From: JBBATK01 sp044228285
GTDB taxonomy: Bacteria; Bacteroidota; Ignavibacteria; Kapaibacteriales; NICIL-2
Direction of reading: 5' to 3'
NCBI GenBank assembly: GCA_044228285.1
Contig: JBGAVD010000005.1
Span: 372,001-436,000, forward strand
DNA length: 64,000 bases
Shown here: positions 1-9,397 of the stretch, piece after piece
Layout of the letters: the number at the start of each line of letters is the position of its first letter
Position numbering within the stretch: the stretch's first letter is position 1
Translations under genes and position numbers: made by a program
The notes under the pieces: model-generated
Databases searched by the model: none
What the model was told of the DNA's origin: nothing
Seen by the model: only the letters and a program-made list of their open reading frames with translations

Positions 1-197
1 CCGGTAAACTCTACGGTACCGCCACATTGACGATCGAGATACACCTCTTTGTGTTCAGTGCCTCCGTAGATATAACCGTTGAGAAGTACTTCAAGGGCTC
101 GGCTGGCGATCCAATGATTGCACAAATGGTTCCCGATGAGTTGTATCCGGGATCATCTCAGAAATATTTCGAAATCTACGTGGGCGCTTTTGCCTAA
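1..197 (+). CDS. 3' end of an unrecognised protein (truncated by the window edge)
   Basis: A reading frame is open from the first bases of the window to a TAA at 195-197. The 64 visible residues are a plausible beta-rich protein tail, with alternating hydrophobic residues, an FKGSAGDP segment and an FEIYVGAFA ending. The start lies outside the window. It ends 17 bases before the ATG of the giant gene at 215 on the same strand, so the two are probably one transcript and may act together. I do not recognise the family. The codon pattern is continuous and there is no sign of decay, so I read it as a real gene end rather than a chance frame. Confidence 0.6.
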   Translation, partial: GKLYGTATLTIEIHLFVFSASVDITVEKYFKGSAGDPMIAQMVPDELYPGSSQKYFEIYVGAFA

Positions 198-214
198 CAT
201 CTGAAAGTACGGCT

Positions 215-3200
215 ATGAAGAAACAATCGATTGTTTGGACAACATTGCCCGTTGCACTAACTGCTGCGAAACTTCGACTCAGCATTTACATAGCACCACA
301 ACTTGACAGTGATGCGGCTAAGCCAACTCTAAAGCTCTTCAGTGACCTCTTAGATTGGCCGAATCGAATGAGGAAAGCGAGCTTCAAGATTGGGTTTAGG
401 GATCCTGCTGCGCCTGGTCCGGATGTTATTCTTGACGCAACGGTAGTCAATGGTCCAGATAACGATACTCACTGGAATGCGATCTTTAGTGAGGCGACGC
501 CAATCAAGCCTTTCACGTTTGCAAACTACCCCGACCGACTGCTTCGATCGTATTCGATTCGGAACATCCTCACACACGTGAAAGATGTGTACACTCAAGT
601 AGCATTGCAGAGCCCGGACGAAAAGCCGAAGCCGACAGACCTCTTAGGAAACTTCAAGGATCTCTGCTTCTACGATATACCTGTTCGAACAAAACCCAAA
701 ACTTCGACAAACTTCAGTTCGAATACGAAGAGCAGTGCTGTTCCTCCTGCTAAGGAAGACCGTGCCTATAAGCGCACTCCCATGAGTGCAAAGCGCCGGA
801 TGGAGTATTACAGCTCTCTCGACCAAATGCTCTCGAGTTTTGTACCGCTGGATGCGCTGAAAAAAAGAAAGGCCCCAGATAAAGAAACACAGAAATTCCG
901 TGATCGCATCAAGCAAGATTACCTATTTCTTGTCCAAGATCCTTCTACGAAGCTTTGTTCAACAGCAACGGAAGCGTTGAACTCACTCTATAGACAACTG
1001 GGTGAGTTCCAGTGCGTACCACCGTCTGCACCGAACAAGACGAAAGACTTTCTCCAGATGTCCCTGTACTATAAGCCACGAAATGCTGTGAACGACAAGT
1101 ATCTTCCAACATCGTGGCTGCGCAGTCAACAGACTACTGGCAAACCCTTCTACTATGCTGGCGCGGCGGATCGAAAGGCAGGGACGAAGCCACTGATGTC
1201 GAATAGTCGTACCATGGCCTCTGGTATGACAGCTGTGAGCTCAGATATCATGCACGAAGGCGAAACGCATCCTTACGCTGTCGCTGCAAAAGTCAAACCT
1301 GAATTCGACTTTCACCAGATCCTTAATTCGCTCAATCGCTTTCCATGGTTGATGCGAAAGCTAGGACTCGTCATCGACGTCGAAGTTGACGCATCAACAG
1401 TACCAAAGGCTGTCTTAGGGAAAGAGTGTCATTGTTATGTGATTCCGAATTGGACAAGCGATTCCGAACCCGGAGTTCCAAAGACGAACTTCTTCCCAAG
1501 AACGGCGTACCTGTTAGAAGACAAACTCTTCTCCGCTGCACCAAAAAGTAGCGCGGCTCAAGAATCTCTTCACGGATTAATGCGCCTTGGTTTAACGGAC
1601 TACTTCGATGTTGTAAGTCTTGAACCTGGTGGTTCTGCTCTGAAAGTTCTGCATACTGTAAACAACCTATCGCGTAACATAGCGCGCTTCAGTCCGCTGT
1701 ATGTGCCAGAAGGATGGGATCTCAATGAACTTCATCCAGAGAGCCCCGACAATGACAGCAGTGAAGCTCTCGCAGCTTTGCGAAACAACGGCATCGGCAT
1801 CGCTCGCCATGGCATGGCTTATTCTCTCGTGAACACTCTCAAGAGTGCAAAAACGAGTATGACAAATCTTGTGTCGAAGCAGAACTTTATTGCCGCAAAC
1901 AATATCGCAGCTGCAAATGCTATCGATAAAACGCAGATTTTGTATGCCGAGGACCTAACAAGAGGATGGCGTGCAGATTACAAGGATCTAACCAGCGGAT
2001 CTGACTGGCGTAGCCTGATGGCACGCGACGGGAAGTATCAGTTCCTCAAGAATTCTAGCCTCGATACAAACGTCAGCGACGAGGGATTTGTCAGCCCCAG
2101 TGCCAGCCAATCATCTGATGGGAGTAGCGAAGACCTCTATACTGGTGAGATGCTGTTCGAATGGTCCGGATGGTCTCTTGTTGCACCTCGCCCTGCTAAA
2201 ACCCTGACGAAGGATGAGATGAAGGCTGATGGTAGTCCAGACCTTGAGGATCCAGGTAGTGGCACAGCTACAAGCGATGGAACCCAAATCAAAGTGCACT
2301 TCTTACCGACCGCAAAAACTCTTCCTCGCTTGCGCTATGGGCACGTCTACAAAGTGCGTGCACGTACGGTAGACTTAGCCGGAAACAGTTGGAGTATTAA
2401 TGAGGCACCGGAAGAAGCACTTGTACCGAAAACTCAGAGTCCGAAAGTCAAGTACCTTCGCCATGACGTCGTCAAGACCCCTGTTGTTCTTCTCCGTGAC
2501 GCGCTCACGCAAAAATCTTCGAGCGGTGAGACCATACCTCTCTCTCATGCTGAGACTGTAGAACAGCTTGTCATTCGATCGAATCGAAAAATTAGTACTG
2601 GTGATTATGCTGCTGCTCATCCACCATTTAAAGCGGATACGGTTCGGTACCTCTGTCCTCCAAAAGTGGATTACACTTTTGCCGAGACTCACGGTGTCTT
2701 CGACGCTCGCTACTTCGACACGAACAAGTGGTCAGATCTTTATGCGCTCATAACGCACAAGGATTACCAGTTTTCAAATGCATCTAGTGGTGGGTACACA
2801 TGCTTCACAGCAGATCCGTGTACGAACGATACAATCGTCACAGGTAGTTTTCAACTGCCTTATTTACCAGATCCCTTAGCAAAAGGTGTAGTACTTCGCG
2901 GCATTCCTGGAACGAGAGCTGAGATGAATGGAGCGACAATCGTGAAAAGCGCGTCGATTGTGTACATCCGCTCAAACGGCGATGTTAATGTAAGTCCAGA
3001 TAGTGCAAACAACTTTCCTAAAGGTGTCGTGGTCATCGAATATCCATATGCTGATGACCCAGCACAATGGCTGAGTGCTTACCCGCATGACGGATACCTT
3101 CGCATTCAAGTTGTTGAACTCAATGAGGGAGAGGACCCTCTGCCAAAGTGGGACACTGCCTCGCGAACCCTAACGGTCCGTGTGGCAAAGAGCGACATGT

Positions 3201-4837
3201 TCCGTGTTGCCTATGCGTCATTACTGAGAAAGAAAGACACTGATGCCTTCTTTGCCTTACGATCATGGCTAGAAGATGCGCCAGCCTCGGCTCAGCGAAC
3301 CAAAGCACTAACGTTCATGGAACTAAGCTCGCATTGGATGCTTACGCCATATCGCAATCTGCTTCTTACCCACGCTGTACAACAACCGCTTACAGATCCT
3401 GAATGGTACAAACAGAGTTTAACTCGTGCATTCGGACAAAGCTATGCAATCTTAAAAGACGAGAAGTTTGGAGTGCATGGGAAGAGCACCGTCAAAGTTG
3501 ATGTTAACGCTTTCTGGGAACTTCAAGTTGACAATACTACCCTCGATACACCGCAAGACATACGTCTTGCAGAGTACGATGCATCAAACCCGGATCACAA
3601 GAATCGCAGAGCTCAAACAGCGAGTTTACCTGCCGGCGAAGTGCAGGTGAACAAGCGCAATGCAACGCATGTTAATCTGGCGCTCAATCATGACTTCAAG
3701 GATACCTTACACCGTTTGGTCGAATACGAACCAGTAGGAACAACACGCTTCCGCGAGTACTTCCCTCAAACAGGATATGATTTTAGCGTGAAGGGAAAAC
3801 GCTGGAAAAAACACGTGCTGAGTACCAAGAGGCCTGAAGCGATCAAGCTACAGTACATCGTTCCGGTATTCGCCTGGGCAACAGACAAAAAGGAGAACAG
3901 CATTGTACGCACACGTATGGCAGGACTGCGTGTATACATGGACAGGCCATGGTTTAGCAGCGGTAGTGATGAGAAACTGGGCGTCATCCTTGTAAAGAAT
4001 GGTACTGCGCCGAATACGATTATGGATTCCCCAGTCGAGAAGATGGTGACCATGTGGGGATACGATCCCATTTGGCTCTCGAAACCGACGCCAAGTGAGC
4101 TCTTTCCATTATCTGCCTTTTTCCTCACCAAAACTCGCGATTTGGCGGACTCAGAGATGAAGCAAGGAGTTATCTCAGGGGTAAGTTTCGATGAGCTAAG
4201 TGCGGACGCCGCCAATCAAAAGAAGTATGAAGTTGACGTGGCTTTACACGATGTACACTTTGATACTGACCGAAAGCTCTGGTATTCAGACATCATGCTT
4301 GCACATGGCGAGTCATATTTCCCCTTTGTAAGGTTAGCACTCTGCCGCGTTCAGCCATACTCTTTACGACAATCCGAGCGTGATGTTTTCATCTCGCGCG
4401 TCACACAGGCAGACTACATGCAGATCATGCCACTCCGCAAAACGAATATCAATTTTGATGCATCCGATCCACTGAGCGTTCGTGTAAGTGTTGAAGGAGT
4501 TTCATATCGAGCCTCGCACGTGGGAGTGCTGGAAAGCGAGGTAGAAGTAACGTTAGAGAAGAAGACTCCAACAATGGGCGCAGACTTCGGCTGGACGGAA
4601 GTTTCAACGACTCCAATCGATCGCGTGAATGCTGGTGTTCTCGGTGGCTTCTGGGGTGGTACTGTCAAACTTCCCGCCGAACGATCGTCGACGAACTATC
4701 GCATTGTTGTAAAAGAATACGAGCAGCTACACGCGGATCTGTACCTCGATCGTTCACTCAAACGTGGTGGACCGCAGAGTAGAACCAGTACACAAGTTGC
4801 ACGGCGTATTGTCTTCGCAGACGCTATCGAAATCTAA
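215..4837 (+). CDS. Giant beta-rich protein of unknown function (1540 aa)
   Basis: This intact 1540-residue protein starts at ATG 215. I do not recognise a catalytic domain. There is no signal peptide: the N-terminus is MKKQSIVWTTLPVA with no hydrophobic stretch that would end in a cleavage site. No membrane segments are visible. Around residues 705-730 a segment reading RYGHVYKVRARTVDLAGNS resembles the last strands of a fibronectin/Ig-like domain. The rest is rich in Ser, Thr, Asp and short beta-like segments, suggesting a multi-domain beta-sandwich protein. It follows a truncated gene at 197 by 17 bases and ends in a convergent region with a hairpin. Base composition resembles the neighbours. 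Candidate roles such as a surface, toxin-like or structural protein are guesses. Confidence 0.85.
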   Translation: MKKQSIVWTTLPVALTAAKLRLSIYIAPQLDSDAAKPTLKLFSDLLDWPNRMRKASFKIGFRDPAAPGPDVILDATVVNGPDNDTHWNAIFSEATPIKPFTFANYPDRLLRSYSIRNILTHVKDVYTQVALQSPDEKPKPTDLLGNFKDLCFYDIPVRTKPKTSTNFSSNTKSSAVPPAKEDRAYKRTPMSAKRRMEYYSSLDQMLSSFVPLDALKKRKAPDKETQKFRDRIKQDYLFLVQDPSTKLCSTATEALNSLYRQLGEFQCVPPSAPNKTKDFLQMSLYYKPRNAVNDKYLPTSWLRSQQTTGKPFYYAGAADRKAGTKPLMSNSRTMASGMTAVSSDIMHEGETHPYAVAAKVKPEFDFHQILNSLNRFPWLMRKLGLVIDVEVDASTVPKAVLGKECHCYVIPNWTSDSEPGVPKTNFFPRTAYLLEDKLFSAAPKSSAAQESLHGLMRLGLTDYFDVVSLEPGGSALKVLHTVNNLSRNIARFSPLYVPEGWDLNELHPESPDNDSSEALAALRNNGIGIARHGMAYSLVNTLKSAKTSMTNLVSKQNFIAANNIAAANAIDKTQILYAEDLTRGWRADYKDLTSGSDWRSLMARDGKYQFLKNSSLDTNVSDEGFVSPSASQSSDGSSEDLYTGEMLFEWSGWSLVAPRPAKTLTKDEMKADGSPDLEDPGSGTATSDGTQIKVHFLPTAKTLPRLRYGHVYKVRARTVDLAGNSWSINEAPEEALVPKTQSPKVKYLRHDVVKTPVVLLRDALTQKSSSGETIPLSHAETVEQLVIRSNRKISTGDYAAAHPPFKADTVRYLCPPKVDYTFAETHGVFDARYFDTNKWSDLYALITHKDYQFSNASSGGYTCFTADPCTNDTIVTGSFQLPYLPDPLAKGVVLRGIPGTRAEMNGATIVKSASIVYIRSNGDVNVSPDSANNFPKGVVVIEYPYADDPAQWLSAYPHDGYLRIQVVELNEGEDPLPKWDTASRTLTVRVAKSDMFRVAYASLLRKKDTDAFFALRSWLEDAPASAQRTKALTFMELSSHWMLTPYRNLLLTHAVQQPLTDPEWYKQSLTRAFGQSYAILKDEKFGVHGKSTVKVDVNAFWELQVDNTTLDTPQDIRLAEYDASNPDHKNRRAQTASLPAGEVQVNKRNATHVNLALNHDFKDTLHRLVEYEPVGTTRFREYFPQTGYDFSVKGKRWKKHVLSTKRPEAIKLQYIVPVFAWATDKKENSIVRTRMAGLRVYMDRPWFSSGSDEKLGVILVKNGTAPNTIMDSPVEKMVTMWGYDPIWLSKPTPSELFPLSAFFLTKTRDLADSEMKQGVISGVSFDELSADAANQKKYEVDVALHDVHFDTDRKLWYSDIMLAHGESYFPFVRLALCRVQPYSLRQSERDVFISRVTQADYMQIMPLRKTNINFDASDPLSVRVSVEGVSYRASHVGVLESEVEVTLEKKTPTMGADFGWTEVSTTPIDRVNAGVLGGFWGGTVKLPAERSSTNYRIVVKEYEQLHADLYLDRSLKRGGPQSRTSTQVARRIVFADAIEI

Positions 4838-4920
4838 GTGCTCAGCACATTGTTGTTCTCGATTCACCTTTGTAATGCAATGCAAGGGGCACTTTGGCGG
4901 TTGATAGAAGACTCTTTTTT

Positions 4921-4945
4921 AAGGAGCTCGCTGCGCGAGCTCCTT
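4921..4945. terminator. Perfect hairpin between convergent genes
   Basis: Two 11-base arms (AAGGAGCTCGC and its exact complement) flank a 3-base TGC loop. The hairpin lies between the 3' end of the giant gene (4837) and the 3' end of the convergent minus-strand gene (4999). A run of T precedes it and A-rich DNA follows it on the plus strand, so neither strand has the usual U-tract after the stem. It probably ends or protects both transcripts, but it is not a textbook intrinsic terminator. Confidence 0.5.
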
Positions 4946-4998
4946 AGCTCAAAATCGTAAAAAAGATCATCAGGTCATTGACCTGGGGAGTGTCGACT

Positions 4999-5679
4999 TC
5001 AGCCTTTCGTGATCTTCCGTTTCTTCGTTTCATGTGACGGCGAAGACTGGTACTTCCAGTGCTGCGACTTGCCTTCTCGAATGTTCGCAATCGTCCGTTC
5101 TACACGACGCTTTCGTGTATCCTCCTTCTTTGCACTCGCAATCCAGTCGATGTACTCGCGTTTGTGTGAAGGTGTTAGGAGTTCAAAACATCGCATGTCG
5201 TCAGGATCCGCCCCAAGTGCAGCTTTCAACTCGATTGGTAACTCAAGCTTATCGACCGAACCTCGTGCGGCCCTTGGCAATCGAACTCCCTCTTCATTCA
5301 GTCGCATTGCACTCTGTACATACCTTTTCATTTCTGCTCTCTTGGGCAGATCTCGTAAAGTGCGAATCTTACCGAAGTGTCCCATACCGAGCTTTGCATT
5401 CTCCGCAAGCCGTACGTCAGCCTCCTCCATCAGTGCTGCTTGCCAGAATCCAAATGAGCAATGTTCTTTGAAAGCTGCCATGTGGCAAAGCGGTCGATCG
5501 CGGTACACAAAGTGAGGAAACGACCATTTGATATCCTCATGTGCTTCTGGGCAGAGATCGTGAACGACCTCACGCAGATGCCTAAGTATCGGCTGAGCGA
5601 ACTCAGAGGCAGAATCTATGTAGTTATCTACGCGAGCGTCATACGGCGCTTTTAAAATCTGTTTCTTATTCGCACTCAC
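4999..5679 (-). CDS. YdeI/OmpD-associated family protein (DUF1801 plus OmdA regions)
   Basis: About 226 residues. The first half shows the DUF1801 pattern: VDNYI, then IKWSFPHFVY, then MAAFKEHCSFGFW. The second half has the OmdA-like region, ELLTPSHKREYIDWI followed by an Arg/Lys-rich tail. Members of this family are small cytosolic proteins, some linked to bacteriocin or polymyxin tolerance; the biochemical role is not established. I chose the GTG at 5679, giving MSANKKQ, because it falls just after the stop of the upstream gene at 5685. A TTG at 5700 would add seven residues and overlap that gene. It is the last gene of the minus-strand run starting with asnB. Confidence 0.8.
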   Translation of the reverse strand: MSANKKQILKAPYDARVDNYIDSASEFAQPILRHLREVVHDLCPEAHEDIKWSFPHFVYRDRPLCHMAAFKEHCSFGFWQAALMEEADVRLAENAKLGMGHFGKIRTLRDLPKRAEMKRYVQSAMRLNEEGVRLPRAARGSVDKLELPIELKAALGADPDDMRCFELLTPSHKREYIDWIASAKKEDTRKRRVERTIANIREGKSQHWKYQSSPSHETKKRKITKG

Positions 5680-5684
5680 GGCAA

Positions 5685-7481
5685 TTAGCGTTGAAGCCAA
5701 AAATCAAACAATCGCTGTTGGTCCGCTGTTGGGTTTTTCACTTGTGTGAGGCGAGCAGTTTTAGCCATAGTTGGAGTCATCTTCGTTGAATATAGATGTC
5801 CATCACAACTACAACTCAGCTCAACATCAGGGTCAGCCAAACGATGAAGCAGCTCTGTAAAACCCGCACTTGTTTGGACCCGAGTGCCGTTCACGGCAAT
5901 GATCTCATCATCAATGGCTAGACCTGCTTTTTGAGCTGGAGTATCTTCAAGAACGGAAGCAACTAACAATCGTCCGCTCTCTTCTTTCAAGGTCAACCCC
6001 GTATAGGATTGCTTGGTGTTTGCTGGATCCCAGGTGTACGACCATTCGAGTCCAACCGCTTTGAAGTACTTATTGTAATCGAGGTCTGCGGTGGAGCGAA
6101 CGGTCGAAAGCAACTTCAAGCCTAAGCCAGTCAGCCCGCAAACTTTGTCGATAGAGTCTGCGACTTCTAACTCTACCAATCCCTTTGATGGATTTGCTCG
6201 ATAACGCTTCATCAAATCACGCATAACATCATCAAGCCGGTATTTGGCGTTTGTAGAGGCAATGATTTCGAGTTCAAGAAGCAACGTAATGATGCCGCCA
6301 GCCAAGTAATACGAAGGGTACCTATTGTTGCCATCTGGTGATTGAGCGTACAGCTTGACCCAGGCTAAGAGACTTGCATCGTGAGTCGACATGGCATGTC
6401 GCCCTGGCACTGCTTCAAGCTTGGCTAGATGCTCATCGCAGAGAGTGCGGATGTAATCGTCACGATCCATGAAACCACAACGGTACGACATCAAATCATC
6501 ATAGTACGACGTGAAGCCCTCTGCAAGCCACAACATCGAAGTGTAGTTTTCTTTGCGGTAATCAAAAGGTCCGAGTTCAATGGGACGAATACGTTTGACG
6601 TTCCAGGTATGGAAATACTCATGACAGAGCAATGCCAGAAGTCTACCTGCTTTCGAAGGATCAGTCATGGTTGAGATGTCTATGAGATTGACCGAGCAGC
6701 GTGAGTGCTCTAAGCCACCATAGACGTTCGAGCCCACCTGCACCATGAACACGTAACGATCATAGGGAACACCTCCAAACAGCTGAGACTCGGTCTCGAC
6801 AATTGTCTTGCACTTTTCTGTAAGCCAGTCAATATCCAATTCAATGGGAGCAATGAGAGCAACTTCATGTTGAGCGCCGGCAGCTACAAAGTGTCGCGTT
6901 TGATGATTTCCAACTTCAATAGGCGAATCAGCGAGAACGTCATAGTTCTTGGCTGCGAACACCAGATGATGAGGGTTCTCAACGGGAGAAAGAGCAGTGC
7001 TAATTGTTTGCCAACCTGTTGTTCCGAGATCGATATACACATGATGGAACTCAGCAGTTCTCCCATCTACATACATCATACAATTCACTGGATTAATGAA
7101 GGCACGCCAACGATTGATGTGCATTGTGCGTACTGTACGCTCATTAGCATAGTAGGTATACCGCACGCGTACAACTCGTGTTCCAGCAAAGACAGAAATG
7201 TCTAGCTGATCCTTGGCAGACCAACTATATGGCAATGAATCACCTATCTCATTGACGACTTCCAGATCGCCTTGATGAGAAACAAAATCGCGGATTTTAT
7301 AGGAGCCTGGAGTCCATGATGGCATAATGAGCCTCAAGGTAGGTCCGGTTGGATTGTCTATTTCCATGGTGATGTTCAACAAGTGCTGTTGAACACGATC
7401 AAATGAACAGAAATAGCGTATGGACGCTTTGCTATGGAGCATAACACTATCAATCTGTTCTATATCGTACAAAGCTGACAT
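5685..7481 (-). CDS. M61 family metallopeptidase with PDZ domain
   Basis: About 598 residues, the usual size for M61 glycyl aminopeptidase-like proteins. The zinc site is visible as HEYFH at residues 287-291, with the third ligand probably E321 in the WLAEGF segment. An N-terminal beta domain precedes the catalytic domain. A PDZ domain follows near residues 500-590 (LVASVLEDTPAQKAGLAIDDE, then VNGTRV). I chose the ATG at 7481 because AAGAGAAAAG lies just upstream; a TTG at 7547 would add 22 residues of poor composition. Family members cleave N-terminal Gly or Ala from peptides. No clear signal peptide is seen. It sits between two other genes of a compact operon with a second metallopeptidase-like gene, suggesting shared peptide breakdown. 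Confidence 0.9.
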   Translation of the reverse strand: MSALYDIEQIDSVMLHSKASIRYFCSFDRVQQHLLNITMEIDNPTGPTLRLIMPSWTPGSYKIRDFVSHQGDLEVVNEIGDSLPYSWSAKDQLDISVFAGTRVVRVRYTYYANERTVRTMHINRWRAFINPVNCMMYVDGRTAEFHHVYIDLGTTGWQTISTALSPVENPHHLVFAAKNYDVLADSPIEVGNHQTRHFVAAGAQHEVALIAPIELDIDWLTEKCKTIVETESQLFGGVPYDRYVFMVQVGSNVYGGLEHSRCSVNLIDISTMTDPSKAGRLLALLCHEYFHTWNVKRIRPIELGPFDYRKENYTSMLWLAEGFTSYYDDLMSYRCGFMDRDDYIRTLCDEHLAKLEAVPGRHAMSTHDASLLAWVKLYAQSPDGNNRYPSYYLAGGIITLLLELEIIASTNAKYRLDDVMRDLMKRYRANPSKGLVELEVADSIDKVCGLTGLGLKLLSTVRSTADLDYNKYFKAVGLEWSYTWDPANTKQSYTGLTLKEESGRLLVASVLEDTPAQKAGLAIDDEIIAVNGTRVQTSAGFTELLHRLADPDVELSCSCDGHLYSTKMTPTMAKTARLTQVKNPTADQQRLFDFWLQR

Positions 7482-7559
7482 GACTTTTCTCTTAATGATG
7501 GTGTAGAATGAAGGACTTACGATTGCCGGGCTATTCGTTTTTCTCAAAGTAGACGTAGA

Positions 7560-9395
7560 CTACTTCAGCTTCAGGCTGCTTAGCCACTCGTTCACGTGTT
7601 TCTCCAAAAGAGGAAGTGGTAATGACCCATTCTGGAGAACAACATTATGAAACTCTGGGAGTGAAAACTTGGAGCCGAGTTCGGTTTCTGCTTTCGAGCG
7701 CAACTCAAGAATCTTTAGCTGACCAATCTTGTAGGCGCAGGCTTGTCCTGGCCAGGCTATATATCGCTCAACTTCGCTGACGATGTCAGCTTCGGAATTG
7801 AGAGTGTACCGCATCATGTAGTCGATTGCCTGCTCGCGAGTCCAACGCTTAGCATGTATTCCCGCATCCACAACAAGCCTACATGCACGCCACATTTCAA
7901 ATCCTAGAGCACCATAGTATTGCAGAGGATCGTCATACATACCCATCGAACCACCAAGGCTCTCGGCATACAGCGCCCAGCCTTCAACAAATGAAGTCAC
8001 CGAGAGTTGTCGACGAAACCAGGGCATTGATTGATTCTCCAAAGCCAAGGAAATCTGCAAATGATGGCCTGGGACAGCTTCATGCAGAGTGAGTACAGAC
8101 ATTGTGTACTTCGGTCGCATGTTGAGCTTCGAAGTGTTAACATAAAAATACGCTGAGTGCGAGTTGTCTTCGGGAGCACTATTGTAATATGCCTGCGGGG
8201 CAGCATCTGCACGATATGATTCAAGTTCCTTTATCTCACAAGGAGTGACTGGTAGCACCCTAAACAACTTCGGCAACTGTTCCGTCGCTTTCGCCAACAA
8301 GTTCCGATAGTCTTGAAGCATTTCATCTTTAGAGTTGTAATAGTAATCTTGGGACTTTCGTAATGTTTCATGAACCTCACGCAAATCCCCCTTCAGATTC
8401 AATTTCTTTCGAAGTATCTGCATTTTGCGTTCAATTCGCGCGACTTCCTTTTGTCCCAACTCGAAGACCTCATCTGCTGTTAACTTCACTGAACAATGGT
8501 CAAGGAGGGCGTGATTGTATCGGTCGATACCATCAGGCATTGACCACATACCAACATCAGCTCTACACTGCGGCAGATACTCGTCTCGCACAAAATCCCA
8601 AAGCTCGCGATAAGCTTTCAATGCAGCTTTCGCTTCAATCTGTAAACTAACAATGTAGCCACTTTGAGTTGGTGGCGGCGGTGGGACGAGGTTGTTGTCT
8701 ACTACAATGTTGAACTCAGGCGACTGCACATTTCCATTCAGGGCATCTGCACCCAAATCATGAACAGCAGCGCTGTAGAAACTCTGTTTCTCAAGAGGCT
8801 TCTCGCACAGGCTTTGCAACTGCTCATTCACTCTATTCATAACCACACGTGTCGGCAGAATTCCCTTCTTCATGCCCATGCGCATAAGCTCGATGATCTG
8901 ATGAATCTGATTTGGCAGAGCGTGCAATCTCTTCAGGTAGTTCGTCTCATCCGCTGGAGATTGAAATCGCGTCTGTTCTGCAAGGAGCGGAAAGTCGAGG
9001 TGAATACCTCCCTGCTGACTCAGCGGAATCAAATACTCTTCAAACTTCTCGCCCTCAATCCAGCGTTCAACATCCCACACAAACAGTTCCCGATTCGTTC
9101 GGTGCGCAAGATCCAGAAACTCCTCTTTTACGTTCTGAACCTGCTTGACAAACTCCTTGAGTTGAAGAATGCGTGCCTTGCGCGCCTCTAGTGAATAGTT
9201 AGTAAGCCGGTCATCATAACGATGATCCCCATTAATGGATGCAGACTCTGGAAACTCCATGAGTATAAACTCATGATATGCTTCGAACAAGGAGTCTAAA
9301 CGCTTTTGCGCAGCTATCTGTTCAGTTTTGGAATCGAGCGCAGATAGTGTAATGGCTGAAAGGAAGAAGAGGAAAGAAAGTAGTTGTGTTTTCAT
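7560..9395 (-). CDS. DUF885 family putative metallo-peptidase, secreted
   Basis: 611 residues starting at ATG 9395. Residues 1-19 form a signal peptide (MKTQLLSFLFFLSAITLSA). The family hallmark is the HEAVPGHH segment in the C-terminal half, an HExxxGHH-like metal site, followed by FVEGWALYAE, which probably supplies a glutamate ligand. DUF885 proteins are mostly uncharacterised exported hydrolases thought to act on peptides. It begins 2 bases after the asnB stop and is followed by the M61 peptidase, so export of one and retention of the other may give a two-step peptide degradation route. That is inference from the gene order. Confidence 0.88.
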   Translation of the reverse strand: MKTQLLSFLFFLSAITLSALDSKTEQIAAQKRLDSLFEAYHEFILMEFPESASINGDHRYDDRLTNYSLEARKARILQLKEFVKQVQNVKEEFLDLAHRTNRELFVWDVERWIEGEKFEEYLIPLSQQGGIHLDFPLLAEQTRFQSPADETNYLKRLHALPNQIHQIIELMRMGMKKGILPTRVVMNRVNEQLQSLCEKPLEKQSFYSAAVHDLGADALNGNVQSPEFNIVVDNNLVPPPPPTQSGYIVSLQIEAKAALKAYRELWDFVRDEYLPQCRADVGMWSMPDGIDRYNHALLDHCSVKLTADEVFELGQKEVARIERKMQILRKKLNLKGDLREVHETLRKSQDYYYNSKDEMLQDYRNLLAKATEQLPKLFRVLPVTPCEIKELESYRADAAPQAYYNSAPEDNSHSAYFYVNTSKLNMRPKYTMSVLTLHEAVPGHHLQISLALENQSMPWFRRQLSVTSFVEGWALYAESLGGSMGMYDDPLQYYGALGFEMWRACRLVVDAGIHAKRWTREQAIDYMMRYTLNSEADIVSEVERYIAWPGQACAYKIGQLKILELRSKAETELGSKFSLPEFHNVVLQNGSLPLPLLEKHVNEWLSSLKLK

Positions 9396-9397
9396 AG

